Assembly (NCBI GenBank): GCA_014804695.1
Contig: JAAUZJ010000017.1
Coordinates: forward strand, 108,114-172,113
Reading direction: 5' to 3'
Source: Lachnospiraceae bacterium
GTDB taxonomy: Bacteria > Bacillota > Clostridia > Lachnospirales > Lachnospiraceae
DNA length: 64,000 nucleotides
Made by a program: the position numbers and the translations under genes. Below are positions 1 through 9,744 of this stretch, piece after piece. Under the pieces are notes generated by a model, which saw only the letters and a list, made by a program, of their open reading frames with translations, did not search any database and was not told the origin of the DNA. Position 1 is the stretch's first letter. Each line of letters starts with the position of its first letter.

Positions 1-2076
1 TATAAGTTCTTCCAGACTTCTCACTTTCTTCCATTTTAATTTCCTGCTCCCATTGTCTAAATCTGACTTGATAGATTTCAGTGCCGCTCTTATCCTATAA
101 AGTCCCTCTTTATCAGAAAGCATCTCCTGTGTACGCTCCTGCCAATTAGGAAAGTCAAAAGATTCTTCAGGCATTGCTTCCGGGAACTCACCAATACCAT
201 CACGGAAGAAGAAATAAAGGTCAGTCGCCACACGCTCATATTCTTCCATACCCGCAAAAAATGCCTCATTTGCACTTATATAATCTCCATTCTCCACCAT
301 AGCGCGGATATTTTTCTCAATCTCTTCCCATCCATATACAGCAACGTGGTTCTCCAATGCCGACGTGCCATATCCGATGCGCATACCCCTTTCATCAAAC
401 CAGACAGCTACCGGATCTTTTCCAAAGTGAAACCCCTTTCCGGTAATGCCATATTCAGCTTTCAAAAACTGCACCATTTCTTTCGGCGATTTTCCGGCAG
501 CGTATTTTGCATAGATGCGCTTTCTGCTGTTTTCCCTCCCGCTCCCGGTACGCAGTACTTCCTCTAGTTTATCCTGCTCAAAAGAAAAAGAGACAGGCAA
601 TTTATATCTCATGCCCGCCTCTTCTGAAGCTATCGTTCCTAATTGTTCCCCAACGCTTGGAAAAAGACTTAACTGCTCATAGACAACCACCGAACTTTCT
701 AAAGGCTGTATATCCTTTTTTTCATCGCTTACAGACTGTATACCAGTTCCGACAGCACTACTTCCTCCGCTGATGCCTTGATGCTGTTCATTTTCTGCAC
801 CCAGAGCATCGGGTTTTCCGCTTTCAGTTTCCCGTCCACGCCCTGCGCTTTCGCCATCTTCTCTACCATGCTCTCCATCCGCGCTTCCGCCTGTTCCTGT
901 ATTTCCAGCAGATGTGCTTTCAGCTTGCCGCCCAGGAGAAATGCTGTGTAAATCCCTCTGTGGTGTTCCTTCAGGAATGTTTCCCGAAGCATTCCGTACT
1001 TCGTTACTGTCCCCTGCGGCTGATCGTCCGCTTTCAGGTTCGGTATCAGATAATCGCCGTTCTTCTCGTAAGTTATGTTCATTGCCGCTTCCTCCTTTTT
1101 CCGAATGATTGATTTCCCCATAATTGTTTTCCGCATCATTACTTTCACGCTTTAAATCATTATAGTGCGTCTCATTATCATTTTCAATACCTTTTTCCAA
1201 ATTTTCATAAACGCTATTTCGTATATTGTCTTTATCCCTGTCCTGTACACGATACTGCTCCTTTTGCTGCATTTTTGGCTCTTTTTGCTGCATTTTTGGC
1301 TCTTTTTGTTTTGCTTTTTCCCTCTCATATTCCCGAATCGTCCTTCTAATTTCCACAAGCACATCTCTTGATAAATCCGTCGTGCTTTCCCCAAGTACGG
1401 TCAGCGTATCCTTCGTATTAAACTCATGGATAAACTCAAAACTAAAGTCATCCCCCCACACATCCATATCCGCGCCGCACCGCGACAGCAGCATATAAGC
1501 AATGCCGGAAGAGAGCGTATCACGGAACCGCACGCCTATGTTCTGCTCATCCAATTCTTCCAGATAACTTCCCTCTGTCAGATACAGCAGATCTGGAAGC
1601 AGTTCTTTGTAAGATTCTTCCGCTATCCTGTCCGCTATCTCTATCAGTCTGCGCTCAAAAGGCTCTCTTACATCTGTTTTCCCATAGATTTCTTCCAGAT
1701 GACCTAATACGCTTTCCTTATGTTCTTCCCTTAATACCCACAGATTTAAGTCTATGCCGCCGCGTCTTAACTTATATACGTCGGATGCGTCAAATACATA
1801 CTTCAGTTTCCCGCCATGCTCATTTTCTTCGTCAATCAGGGCAATACCTTTTGATCCCCGGTACACCCATGAGTGCATTTTTCTATTCCACACTTCAATC
1901 GGCGCACATGCAGACGCATCCGGACGCTGCGCATAGATAAGAAGCTGCTCCTTGAACGGATATTTATATAGCCTTGCTGCAGTCGTAAGATACTGCTTCC
2001 ATTCTTTTTCACTTTTTACTACAGCAGATGCCGTATCATCCGCCAATGTCGAAATATATTCATAGGTTGATGCCAT
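1..2076 (-). CDS. Giant ICE protein, ArdC-like N-terminus of SNF2 helicase/methylase family (3' part off window)
   Basis: A frame opens with ATG at 2076, behind AAAGGAGG, and stays open to the left edge (692 codons, no stop). I translated it across the 729-1140 region to confirm this. Residues 1-110 (YKYPFKEQLLIYAQRPDA, VYRGSKGIALID) match the ArdC-like ssDNA-binding N-terminus of the very large proteins at this place in Tn1549-type ICEs. In that family, helicase, YodL and DNA-methylase domains follow; here they would lie outside the window. A short tandem repeat (KEPKMQQ) is seen around residue 255. Residues 330-445 are Gly/Ser/Glu-rich and look disordered, and this is exactly where tnpV is encoded in another frame. 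Likely role (inference): protecting or processing incoming single-stranded element DNA. Confidence 0.85.
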   Translation of the reverse strand, partial: MASTYEYISTLADDTASAVVKSEKEWKQYLTTAARLYKYPFKEQLLIYAQRPDASACAPIEVWNRKMHSWVYRGSKGIALIDEENEHGGKLKYVFDASDVYKLRRGGIDLNLWVLREEHKESVLGHLEEIYGKTDVREPFERRLIEIADRIAEESYKELLPDLLYLTEGSYLEELDEQNIGVRFRDTLSSGIAYMLLSRCGADMDVWGDDFSFEFIHEFNTKDTLTVLGESTTDLSRDVLVEIRRTIREYEREKAKQKEPKMQQKEPKMQQKEQYRVQDRDKDNIRNSVYENLEKGIENDNETHYNDLKRESNDAENNYGEINHSEKGGSGNEHNLREERRLSDTEPESGRSAAGDSNEVRNASGNIPEGTPQRDLHSISPGRQAESTSAGNTGTGGSADGEHGREDGESAGRGRETESGKPDALGAENEQHQGISGGSSAVGTGIQSVSDEKKDIQPLESSVVVYEQLSLFPSVGEQLGTIASEEAGMRYKLPVSFSFEQDKLEEVLRTGSGRENSRKRIYAKYAAGKSPKEMVQFLKAEYGITGKGFHFGKDPVAVWFDERGMRIGYGTSALENHVAVYGWEEIEKNIRAMVENGDYISANEAFFAGMEEYERVATDLYFFFRDGIGEFPEAMPEESFDFPNWQERTQEMLSDKEGLYRIRAALKSIKSDLDNGSRKLKWKKVRSLEELI
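729..1082 (-). CDS. tnpV: TnpV-like transposon-encoded protein, nested out of frame in the ArdC/SNF2 gene
   Basis: 117 codons from ATG at 1082, preceded by AAAAAGGAGGAAGCGGCA, a near-ideal Shine-Dalgarno. The product starts MNITYEKNGDYLIPNL and continues with MLRETFLKEH and YTAFLLGGKLKAHL, the signature of the TnpV family (small proteins of unknown function carried by Clostridia transposons and ICEs). Codon positions are shifted by one nucleotide relative to the enclosing gene (2076 is 0 mod 3, 1082 is 2 mod 3), so both frames are open over the full 354 bp. The longer start at 1148 is less likely because it lacks a ribosome binding site. The host frame encodes low-complexity sequence here, so TnpV is probably the constrained frame. 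Confidence 0.75.
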   Translation of the reverse strand: MNITYEKNGDYLIPNLKADDQPQGTVTKYGMLRETFLKEHHRGIYTAFLLGGKLKAHLLEIQEQAEARMESMVEKMAKAQGVDGKLKAENPMLWVQKMNSIKASAEEVVLSELVYSL

Positions 2077-2135
2077 GAAATCCTCCTTTCCGGCACAAAC
2101 AACGAGCAGCACGCTCCGCAGACTGCTCTTATGTT

Positions 2136-2164
2136 AAAAAAAGGCGCATCATCGCTGATACGCC
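2136..2164 (-). terminator. Rho-independent terminator after the surface-protein gene
   Basis: On the minus strand a 9-bp stem (GGCGTATCA / TGATGCGCC, one G-T pair), loop GCGA, is followed by seven T. It lies 24 bp past the stop of the 1546-residue gene and before the ArdC/SNF2 gene, so the latter may need its own promoter or read-through. Confidence 0.85.
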
Positions 2165-2187
2165 TTCATGATATCCCTTTTGCCTGT

Positions 2188-5100
2188 TTAGACTGTTAAG
2201 TTTACTTCGTATATTCCTCTCTTTTTACTTGTTTCTACATTGCTGCAGTCGGATTCAAGAATCATAAAAACATCTACCCCGCTTCCAACTTCCATACGGA
2301 TATCAGCCGAGAATATCTTAGCCCCATCCTCATTATAAACATTCAGCCCATAATAATCCTTTTTCAGCCCCTCAAAACTAAAGAAACCAGCCTCATCCGG
2401 TTCCGTTTCCATGATATCCTTTCCAGACAACGTAATCTGTATACCGCATGGAACACAACCCGATTCATCCAGTATCTTACCGCATACCTTTACTTTTCTT
2501 TTAATCAGATACAGTAAAAGCAGCCATATTAAAAGGCATCCTGATACAACAATTCCAATAAACAAAAGGAACCAGCCCAAAACAGATATATCTCTGTCAT
2601 CTTCAGCCACAACCTCTATGCTTGTTTCCTGTGAAGCTTCCACATTCTCCGTATCCTCCTGCAATGGTTCTTCCGTTACGATTTCTGCATATTCGTCTGT
2701 TTCGGAAACTATCACCTGCGGCACTTCCTCTATTCTTCCTTCCTGTATTTCTGCACTGTATGTCTGCTTTTCCATAATCTTAACCAGACCGTCATCCGGA
2801 TTTTCTACATTTTCCCCTTCCGTTTCAGGCTCCGGCTTTTCCCCGCAGTTATCAGGTTCAGGCTCCGTTCCGTCGCCACCGCCGTTTCCGCCGCCGTCAT
2901 CGTCATTTCCACCACCACCGGATTCATCATCTTTTTTCTTTGTATCATCCACTTTTCCCGGCTTGGGCTTGCGCTTTGACGGAATTTCTTTCTGCTCATA
3001 CAGCGCATGGATAACCATATCGCCTGTGATAACGCTGTAATCGCTATCCCACCCGATAAAGCTGTAAGTATACTTTGCATCCGCTTCCTTTTTCGGTTCG
3101 GCTGGTGTGACCGCTGATGCACCGTACTCTACTTCCTGCGTGTCAAATACGGTATCCTCATTCATAAATGTTACCGTATAAGTGCGGGTTTCCATTCCAT
3201 AGGTCGGATAAAACGCTGCATCTGCTGTAATATTCGTAATATCGCCGTCCCAACCGGTAAATGGATAACAAAACTGCTCTGTCGGCTCTTTTTCCGGCGC
3301 TTTAGGAGTTTTCGCCGCATGACCATACTCTACCGTCTGTCTGCTTAAAATATTTCCGTCTGCATCATAGAAAATAACCTCATACTCATGGAAAACCTGT
3401 TCAAACTGTGCCCGGATCGTCATATCCTTTGCAATGTTTGTATAATCACAGTCCCATCCGGCAAACTTCCACGTTCCCCACTCTTCCTCTGCTCTTTCCG
3501 GATCTTCCGGTGCTGTTGCAGCTTTGCCGTATTCTACTGTCTGTGTATCTAATACAGTATCGCCGTTCATGAACGTAACAGTATAAGAACGCAGCTTTGC
3601 ATCATAAACAGGATAAAAGCCTGTATTTCCTATAATGTTTTCCGTATCCCCGTTCCATTTGGTAAAAGTATAGCTGTACTGTGCTGTCGCTTTCTTTTCA
3701 GGTGCATCCGGAATAACTGCGCTTTCCCCATGCGTTACATTCTGCCTGCTTAAAACATTTCCCTCCGCATCATAGAAAACGACTTCATATTCATTGAATA
3801 CCTTTTCAAACTGTGCCTGCACGACCTCATCTTGTATGACATTCTTATAATTGCCGTCCCAACCGGTAAACTTCCACGTTCCCCACTCTTCCTCCGGACG
3901 TGTCGGATTTTGTGGCAGCTTGGCGTCGCTTCCATACTCTATTTTCTGCTTGCTGATTATCGTCTCATTAACCTTAAAAGAAACATTGAAACTTTTTATT
4001 TTATACTGTGCCGATACCGTCATATCCGCTACGACATTCGTATAATCCTTATCCCACCCGATAAAGTCATATCCTGTCTTCTCCGCTACATCCTCCGGAG
4101 CCTCTGCCGCTTTGCCATACGCTACACTCTGCGTACTTAATATTTCTTCGCCATTTACAAAAGTAACCGTATAAGAACGTGTTACCGCTTCATAAACAGG
4201 ATAAAAATCTGTATTTCCTGTAACATTCTCCGTATCGCCACTCCACCCGGTAAAGGTATAAGTATACTGCGCCGTCGCTTTCTTTTCCGGCGCCGCCGGA
4301 ACTTCCGCACTTTCCCCATGCATTACGCTTTCTCTGATTATCATCCTTCCCTCTGCATCATAGAAAACGACTTCGTATTTATTAAGAACTTTTTCAAACT
4401 GCGCCTGAATGATTTCATCCTGAATGATATTCCTATAATTTCCTTCCCAACCGGTAAACTTCCACTTTCCCCACTCTTCCTCAGGACGTGTAGGATTTTC
4501 AGGTACTTCCGCATCGCACTCATACTCTATTTCCTGTTCACTGATAATATCCTCACCATTCTTAAAAACAACGGAAAAAGTCTTAACCTTATACTGCGCT
4601 GTGACAGTGATATTTGATGTGACGTTTGTAAAGTCTTTATCCCATCCGGTAAACTCATAGCCTGTAATTTCCGGAGCCTCTGGCTCAACAGCATCCTCAC
4701 CGCTATGAAGATACTGACAGGATATGTACATCCCGTCTGGCTGCTGAAACAATACAGTATAAGCATCCTCATATTCCTCTTTTACTGTTTCATAGCCACA
4801 CACAGCGCAGGTATCCGTTATGACTGTTACAAAACAATCCTTCCACTCATTATAATACTCCTCACCATATGTAGTCTCGATATCTTCACACATAAGGGTA
4901 ATATTCTCCGCTTCGGTGTTTGCCGTAAAATATTTATAGCTGGAAGCTCCCCTATGAATCTCCACACTGGCACAGACAGGCAAATATTTCTCATTATAGG
5001 ATAACACATTGCCCGTCTTTATTGCATAAACAATTACCTTATCAAACGTGCCGCCTCCGAAAGCCCATGTGCCCATATATGAAACATTTTTTCCGATTAT

Positions 5101-6828
5101 CAGCGTTCCGATGGACATTTTTCCTTCCGGCTGACTACTAATACTGCGTGAGAATACTTCTGTGCCTATATATGTGACACTATCCGGTATCACCAGTTCG
5201 TCCTGCTCAAGTTCTACACAGTAAAACATATAATCAGGCAGAACCCCTACACTATTCCCGAAACGCAGTTCCCCAATCTGTGTTGTATAGAACGGATTCC
5301 GGATAGACGATGATCCTTTCAACTCCGGTACTTCCACCTTTACGGCATTATAATTCAAAATCCCTATATTAATACCTAAAAAAGCCCTAAGCCCGATAGA
5401 AGCCACATTTTCCCCGATTGTCAGTTCCCCAATATTAATAAAGTCACTATAAAAAGCACACTCCCCGATGGTTATAAGACTGTCCGGAAGTTCCAGACTG
5501 TCATCAGAATAATGAGCATATACCAAAAAGTTGTTTGGAATTGTCTCTACCTTTTCCCCAAAAGTTATGCTTGAAATAGTACCAAAATAAAATGGGCCGA
5601 CTAATGTAGCCTCATGTCTAAGCGTGGCATTTACAGCATTATAATGCAAATTTGTAATTGAATCCCAGCCAAAAGCACGTACCCCGATCTCTTTAACATC
5701 TTCCCCGATAACCAGATCCGTAACATTTGTACCTCCATAAAACGCATCATCCCCGATAGACTCAACATTTAATACCAACTCGTCATTATTTATTTTTGTG
5801 CTTTTAAAAAGTGCATCAGGAATAACCTTTACATTTTCCCCAATATTCAGGTTATCAATAACAGACGCTAAAATGCAGCCCTCCTCCCCTCTAACCGGAT
5901 TTGAAGTGGCAGCCACCGCATTATAATACAATTCACCTATATTTGCATGCTCAAAAACACAATTTCCCATATAAGTAATTGTTTCCGGTATGGTAATTGA
6001 TGGAAAGTTTGTAGAAACTGACGTTTTAAACGTGATTCTTGTTACGGTATATCCGTCAATATCCGCAGGAACATTTATGACCTTCCCTTGCTTATCTGCA
6101 ATTTTATAAGACTCCAACTCATAAATATCAGCCGTCCCATCCTCATAACCGTAATAATGATATACAACACCATTCTCATCCGTATAAGTATCGTCCGTAA
6201 CATACTCCTCACCGCTGCCCTCTTCATCCCCTGTTTCCTCTGAAAGCAGCATAAGAGCATCTTCGGAATCTTCTTCTATTTCCTCATCCTCTGTTTCTTC
6301 CGTTTCCATTTCATCCGGCTGCTCTGCCTCTTCCGATTCTTCCCCGTCTTGTTCTGCATCTTCTCCTTCCCCGCTTTCTGAGTCTTCTTCGTCCGAATCT
6401 TCTGGATTTTCCTCTTTGCCGTTTTCCGTTTCCCCTGTCTGGTCTTTCTCGTCCGGATTTTCAGATTCTTCCGTACTTCCGCTTTCTTTTTCCTGATCCC
6501 CACTCTGATCCGAAACATCCGTTTCCAATCCATCCGGCTCCTTTGCCTGCCCGTAATCATCCGCATCCGGTTCTTTCACATCTTCCGTCTGTCCGGCATC
6601 TTCTGTCTGTCCGCTATCTTCCGTTGCATTTTCTGTTTTCTCTATATCCGTCTGCTCCGAACCCAAATTTTCCGCCTGCTCCAAAACCCCAATATCTTCT
6701 GTTTCTATACTGACCGTACTTTCACTGGCACTGACAGTAACCGGTGTATATGCTACCTCGCTGAACATACAAACTGCTACAAGCAGCGCCATAAGGCGCC
6801 GCATGCATTTTTCACTTTTCTTTCTCAT
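2188..6828 (-). CDS. BspA-like leucine-rich-repeat / InlB-B-repeat surface protein, single-pass, with cytoplasmic tail domain
   Basis: 1546 residues, ATG behind GGAGGG. Order seen: signal peptide (1-35); extremely acidic Glu/Asp low-complexity stalk (about 40-225); BspA-type leucine-rich repeats with IGENV, LNYNAV and ITIPETITYMG motifs (about 230-600); then a long run of Listeria-Bacteroides (InlB B-type) repeats, about nine units with FTGWDGDY-like cores (about 680-1300). A Lys-rich then Gly/Asp-rich linker and an acidic stretch follow, then one membrane segment near 1415-1440 (WFLLFIGIVVSGCLLIWLLL). The last ~90 residues look like a carboxypeptidase-regulatory/Cna-B type beta fold (GKILDESG, GFFSFEGL). 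There is no LPXTG; anchoring is by the membrane helix. Likely an adhesin carried as ICE cargo (inference). The tail would lie inside the cell, which is odd for such a fold. Confidence 0.85.
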   Translation of the reverse strand: MRKKSEKCMRRLMALLVAVCMFSEVAYTPVTVSASESTVSIETEDIGVLEQAENLGSEQTDIEKTENATEDSGQTEDAGQTEDVKEPDADDYGQAKEPDGLETDVSDQSGDQEKESGSTEESENPDEKDQTGETENGKEENPEDSDEEDSESGEGEDAEQDGEESEEAEQPDEMETEETEDEEIEEDSEDALMLLSEETGDEEGSGEEYVTDDTYTDENGVVYHYYGYEDGTADIYELESYKIADKQGKVINVPADIDGYTVTRITFKTSVSTNFPSITIPETITYMGNCVFEHANIGELYYNAVAATSNPVRGEEGCILASVIDNLNIGENVKVIPDALFKSTKINNDELVLNVESIGDDAFYGGTNVTDLVIGEDVKEIGVRAFGWDSITNLHYNAVNATLRHEATLVGPFYFGTISSITFGEKVETIPNNFLVYAHYSDDSLELPDSLITIGECAFYSDFINIGELTIGENVASIGLRAFLGINIGILNYNAVKVEVPELKGSSSIRNPFYTTQIGELRFGNSVGVLPDYMFYCVELEQDELVIPDSVTYIGTEVFSRSISSQPEGKMSIGTLIIGKNVSYMGTWAFGGGTFDKVIVYAIKTGNVLSYNEKYLPVCASVEIHRGASSYKYFTANTEAENITLMCEDIETTYGEEYYNEWKDCFVTVITDTCAVCGYETVKEEYEDAYTVLFQQPDGMYISCQYLHSGEDAVEPEAPEITGYEFTGWDKDFTNVTSNITVTAQYKVKTFSVVFKNGEDIISEQEIEYECDAEVPENPTRPEEEWGKWKFTGWEGNYRNIIQDEIIQAQFEKVLNKYEVVFYDAEGRMIIRESVMHGESAEVPAAPEKKATAQYTYTFTGWSGDTENVTGNTDFYPVYEAVTRSYTVTFVNGEEILSTQSVAYGKAAEAPEDVAEKTGYDFIGWDKDYTNVVADMTVSAQYKIKSFNVSFKVNETIISKQKIEYGSDAKLPQNPTRPEEEWGTWKFTGWDGNYKNVIQDEVVQAQFEKVFNEYEVVFYDAEGNVLSRQNVTHGESAVIPDAPEKKATAQYSYTFTKWNGDTENIIGNTGFYPVYDAKLRSYTVTFMNGDTVLDTQTVEYGKAATAPEDPERAEEEWGTWKFAGWDCDYTNIAKDMTIRAQFEQVFHEYEVIFYDADGNILSRQTVEYGHAAKTPKAPEKEPTEQFCYPFTGWDGDITNITADAAFYPTYGMETRTYTVTFMNEDTVFDTQEVEYGASAVTPAEPKKEADAKYTYSFIGWDSDYSVITGDMVIHALYEQKEIPSKRKPKPGKVDDTKKKDDESGGGGNDDDGGGNGGGDGTEPEPDNCGEKPEPETEGENVENPDDGLVKIMEKQTYSAEIQEGRIEEVPQVIVSETDEYAEIVTEEPLQEDTENVEASQETSIEVVAEDDRDISVLGWFLLFIGIVVSGCLLIWLLLLYLIKRKVKVCGKILDESGCVPCGIQITLSGKDIMETEPDEAGFFSFEGLKKDYYGLNVYNEDGAKIFSADIRMEVGSGVDVFMILESDCSNVETSKKRGIYEVNLTV

Positions 6829-6883
6829 ATCTTTATCCCTCCATAAATTTTAATTTTTTATCTGGCTAAAACTTCCCGTTCGT

Positions 6884-7621
6884 TTAATTCGCTGCCTGTA
6901 TTCTTGGCAGAATAAACTCATCTATATACCGCTTTTCTTTTTCCGTTGCCACCCATTTGCGGCCATTTCTGATACATGCCTCTATTTCCGTACCGCTTCC
7001 CGCAAATGGAATATATACAACGTCCTCTTTTCTGCTGTGTCCGACTACAATCCTTTCTGCCGTTTCATATTTTTTCTGTGTCTTATGCGTGGTATATTCC
7101 TGCTTAGTCATTGATCTTGGTATATCCCAAAAATCCCGCATCTGCTTCCCTCCGTTAAGAAGCTTCAACTCATCATGGTTAAATATCCAGCCTTTATCAG
7201 ATTTGCAATACCATATCGCATACTCCGTTGAAACTGCATATGTCCTGCAGGTAACATTGGGCGGTGCATCGCGTTTTACCCACGTTATCAGTCCCCTAAA
7301 ATACATTCCGGTTTCTTCAAGACAGCTCTGCACCTTAAATATGCTGCTGTAATTTCCCCACACAATGATACTTCCATTTTTATCCAAAATTCTTACAGCA
7401 TGGTTCAGCCACTCCATAGTAAACCTATGATAATCTTCATCGCTGCTAAATATATCCCATTTTTCCTCCAATCCCCTGATATCTCCGCGGGAATGTCCTA
7501 AAAACGGTTTCTGCTTTGAAATACCATACGGCGGATCGGCTATAATCAGACTGACACAGGCATCTGGCAGTGTTTTCATGTACTCATTACAGTCCATATG
7601 ATAAATTCTATTTAACTCCAT
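6884..7621 (-). CDS. DNA adenine/cytosine-N4 methyltransferase (DPPY class)
   Basis: 245 residues. The catalytic motif ADPPYG is near residue 30 and the SAM-binding motif FAGSGTE near 207, the order of beta-class amino-methyltransferases. No target-recognition insert or nuclease partner is seen, so it is probably an orphan modification enzyme. It starts 5 bp after the topB stop, so translation is likely coupled. In ICEs such enzymes are thought to protect the element from host restriction (inference). Confidence 0.85.
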   Translation of the reverse strand: MELNRIYHMDCNEYMKTLPDACVSLIIADPPYGISKQKPFLGHSRGDIRGLEEKWDIFSSDEDYHRFTMEWLNHAVRILDKNGSIIVWGNYSSIFKVQSCLEETGMYFRGLITWVKRDAPPNVTCRTYAVSTEYAIWYCKSDKGWIFNHDELKLLNGGKQMRDFWDIPRSMTKQEYTTHKTQKKYETAERIVVGHSRKEDVVYIPFAGSGTEIEACIRNGRKWVATEKEKRYIDEFILPRIQAAN

Positions 7622-7626
7622 TTTCC

Positions 7627-9744
7627 CTACTTCTTCTTTCTAGACGGAAATTCCAGCTTTACCTTATACTGAAACCCTTTGACTTCCTTACCGTCTTTAG
7701 TATAGGAATATTCCTCTACGCCCTCCGGTATCAGGTACGCATCATAGCTGCCAGTTTTCCCTTTCAGCCCCTTTACGAGAGTCTTTTTCCCCTCAAGCAT
7801 ACTCTTAATCTGACTATCAGAAAGCACGGCTCCCATTGCCCTTGATACGTTCATACCGCATCTATTCTCACAATAAGCGCCAAATTTACCTTTCAACACA
7901 TCGCCGCCACAATGCGGACAGACACCAAACGACTCCTTTTCAGCTGCAAACATCGCCCTCTGTTCGTCGCTGACCTCATAATCAGCATTAATAATGGCAG
8001 ATATCATCATCCTGATATCCGCCATAAAATCAAGCTGCCCTAATTCTCCTTTAGCAACACGACTAAGAGCATTTTCCCAATCCGCAGTAAGTTTCGCTGA
8101 TTTTATCATGTCCGGAAGCACCGTGATCAGCTTGATACCGTCCTCCGTCGGTATCAGCTTCTTTTTGTCACGCCTTACATAACCGTCCTTTACCAGCTTC
8201 TCTATAATCTCCGCTCTTGTCGCAGGCGTGCCGAGTCCTTTCCTCTCTGCATCTTCCGCAGTATCCTCACTTCCCGCTCTTTCCATTGCCGCCAATAAGG
8301 AATCTTCCGTAAAATATCCAGGCGGTGAGGTAAAGTGTTCGCATACCCCTGTTTCCGATATCGAAAAACTCTCTCCTTCGCACAGTTCCGGTAATCTCTT
8401 TTCTGCATCCTCTCTCTCATCCTCATTTTCTTCCTTCTTTCCGCCAGTCTTAAAGGAATGCTTAAAGCTATTTTCAAAACTCTTCCAACCATTATGCGTA
8501 ACACTCTTTCCGGAAACCGTAAAAACATGCCCATTACACGAAAGCTCCGCCTTGACCGTCTCATACAAGTGCTTCTCCCCTGTAGCGCACAACAGCCTGT
8601 TCGCAATCAAAGCTAAAATCTTATACTCCGTTTCCGGAACAGCCAAAAGATCCTTCTTAGCGATTTCCATTGTAGGAATAATTGCATGATGATCCGTTAC
8701 CCTTTTGCTGTCCAAAACCCTTTTTATATCCGGCTTAAACATAAGATTTTCTTCAAATACAAGAGTACCAAACACCGCCTCTGCCACATTTTTCGCAGTC
8801 TGCCCCATATCATCCGACAAAAACTGACTATCCGTTCTTGGATATGTAACCAGCTTTTTCTCATACAAACTCTGCGTATATTCAAGCGTCTGCTTTGCCG
8901 TAAACCCGAATAAACGGTTTGCGTCCCTCTGGAGCGTTGTAAGATCATAAAGTTTCGGCGGAGAAACCGACTTCTCTTCCTTTAAAACATACGTGACGAG
9001 AGCCTGTCCGTTTCGGCAAGCTCCCGCGATTTCATCAGCTTTTCCCTTATCATCAATACGCCCCGTGGCAGCATCCATTCCGTCCATTATAATATGGGCC
9101 GTATAATATTTCTCTTTCTGAAACTTCCGAATCTTTTCTTCCCTCTCAACAATCATCGCAAGCGTCGGCGTCTGCACCCTTCCGACTTTTAAAACCCTGC
9201 CGCCATACAATACGGTAAAAAACCTCGTTCCATTGATTCCCACGATCCAATCCGCCTGCTGTCTGCAAAGCGCAGACTGATAAAGACTATCATAATCACT
9301 GCCCGGCTTCAGGTTCTTAAAACCGTCCTTGATAGCACTCTCTTCCATAGACGATATCCATAACCGCTTCGTCGGCTTATCACAGCACGCCACCTCATAA
9401 ACAAGCCGGAAGATAAGTTCTCCCTCTCTTCCGGCGTCCGTCGCACAAATGATAGATGTAACCCGCTTATCGTGCATCAGGTTTTCCAACACGATATACT
9501 GCGACTTAGTCTCTGCTTTTAATTCATACTGCCATTTGTCCGGAAGAATCGGAAGATTCCCATGCGTCCATTTAAGGTATGCTTCATCATAAACCTCTGG
9601 CTGTGCAAGCTCTACCAGATGCCCCACACACCAACTTACAAGATAACCATTTCCCTCCAGATAACCATTTTTCTGCTCATTCGCACCGATTACGCCCGCA
9701 ATACTCTTTGCAACGCTCGGTTTTTCTGCTATCACTAGCTGCAT
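7627..9744 (-). CDS. topB: Type IA DNA topoisomerase III, ICE-encoded
   Basis: 705 residues, ATG behind AGGAGGAAAAGAGAA. The TOPRIM domain begins with VIAEKPSVA (residues 4-12) and carries ATDAGREGELIF near 103. The active-site tyrosine is in LVTYPRTDSQFL near residue 300. A C-terminal zinc-ribbon-like CPHCG ... CENRCG is near 606. Typical length for the conjugative-element TopB group. It resolves single-strand crossings during element replication or transfer. Its start overlaps the MT-A70 gene by 10 bp, in the same operon. Confidence 0.95.
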   Translation of the reverse strand: MQLVIAEKPSVAKSIAGVIGANEQKNGYLEGNGYLVSWCVGHLVELAQPEVYDEAYLKWTHGNLPILPDKWQYELKAETKSQYIVLENLMHDKRVTSIICATDAGREGELIFRLVYEVACCDKPTKRLWISSMEESAIKDGFKNLKPGSDYDSLYQSALCRQQADWIVGINGTRFFTVLYGGRVLKVGRVQTPTLAMIVEREEKIRKFQKEKYYTAHIIMDGMDAATGRIDDKGKADEIAGACRNGQALVTYVLKEEKSVSPPKLYDLTTLQRDANRLFGFTAKQTLEYTQSLYEKKLVTYPRTDSQFLSDDMGQTAKNVAEAVFGTLVFEENLMFKPDIKRVLDSKRVTDHHAIIPTMEIAKKDLLAVPETEYKILALIANRLLCATGEKHLYETVKAELSCNGHVFTVSGKSVTHNGWKSFENSFKHSFKTGGKKEENEDEREDAEKRLPELCEGESFSISETGVCEHFTSPPGYFTEDSLLAAMERAGSEDTAEDAERKGLGTPATRAEIIEKLVKDGYVRRDKKKLIPTEDGIKLITVLPDMIKSAKLTADWENALSRVAKGELGQLDFMADIRMMISAIINADYEVSDEQRAMFAAEKESFGVCPHCGGDVLKGKFGAYCENRCGMNVSRAMGAVLSDSQIKSMLEGKKTLVKGLKGKTGSYDAYLIPEGVEEYSYTKDGKEVKGFQYKVKLEFPSRKKK

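Noticed and set aside
1165..1707. Plus-strand ORFs of 60-90 codons
   Set aside because: Antisense to the open ArdC/SNF2 frame, with no start signals or protein-like composition.
2411..3040. 209-codon plus-strand ORF opposite the surface-protein gene
   Set aside because: It mirrors Gly/Asp/Glu-rich codons of the minus-strand gene, giving Pro/Ser-rich sequence with no ribosome binding site.
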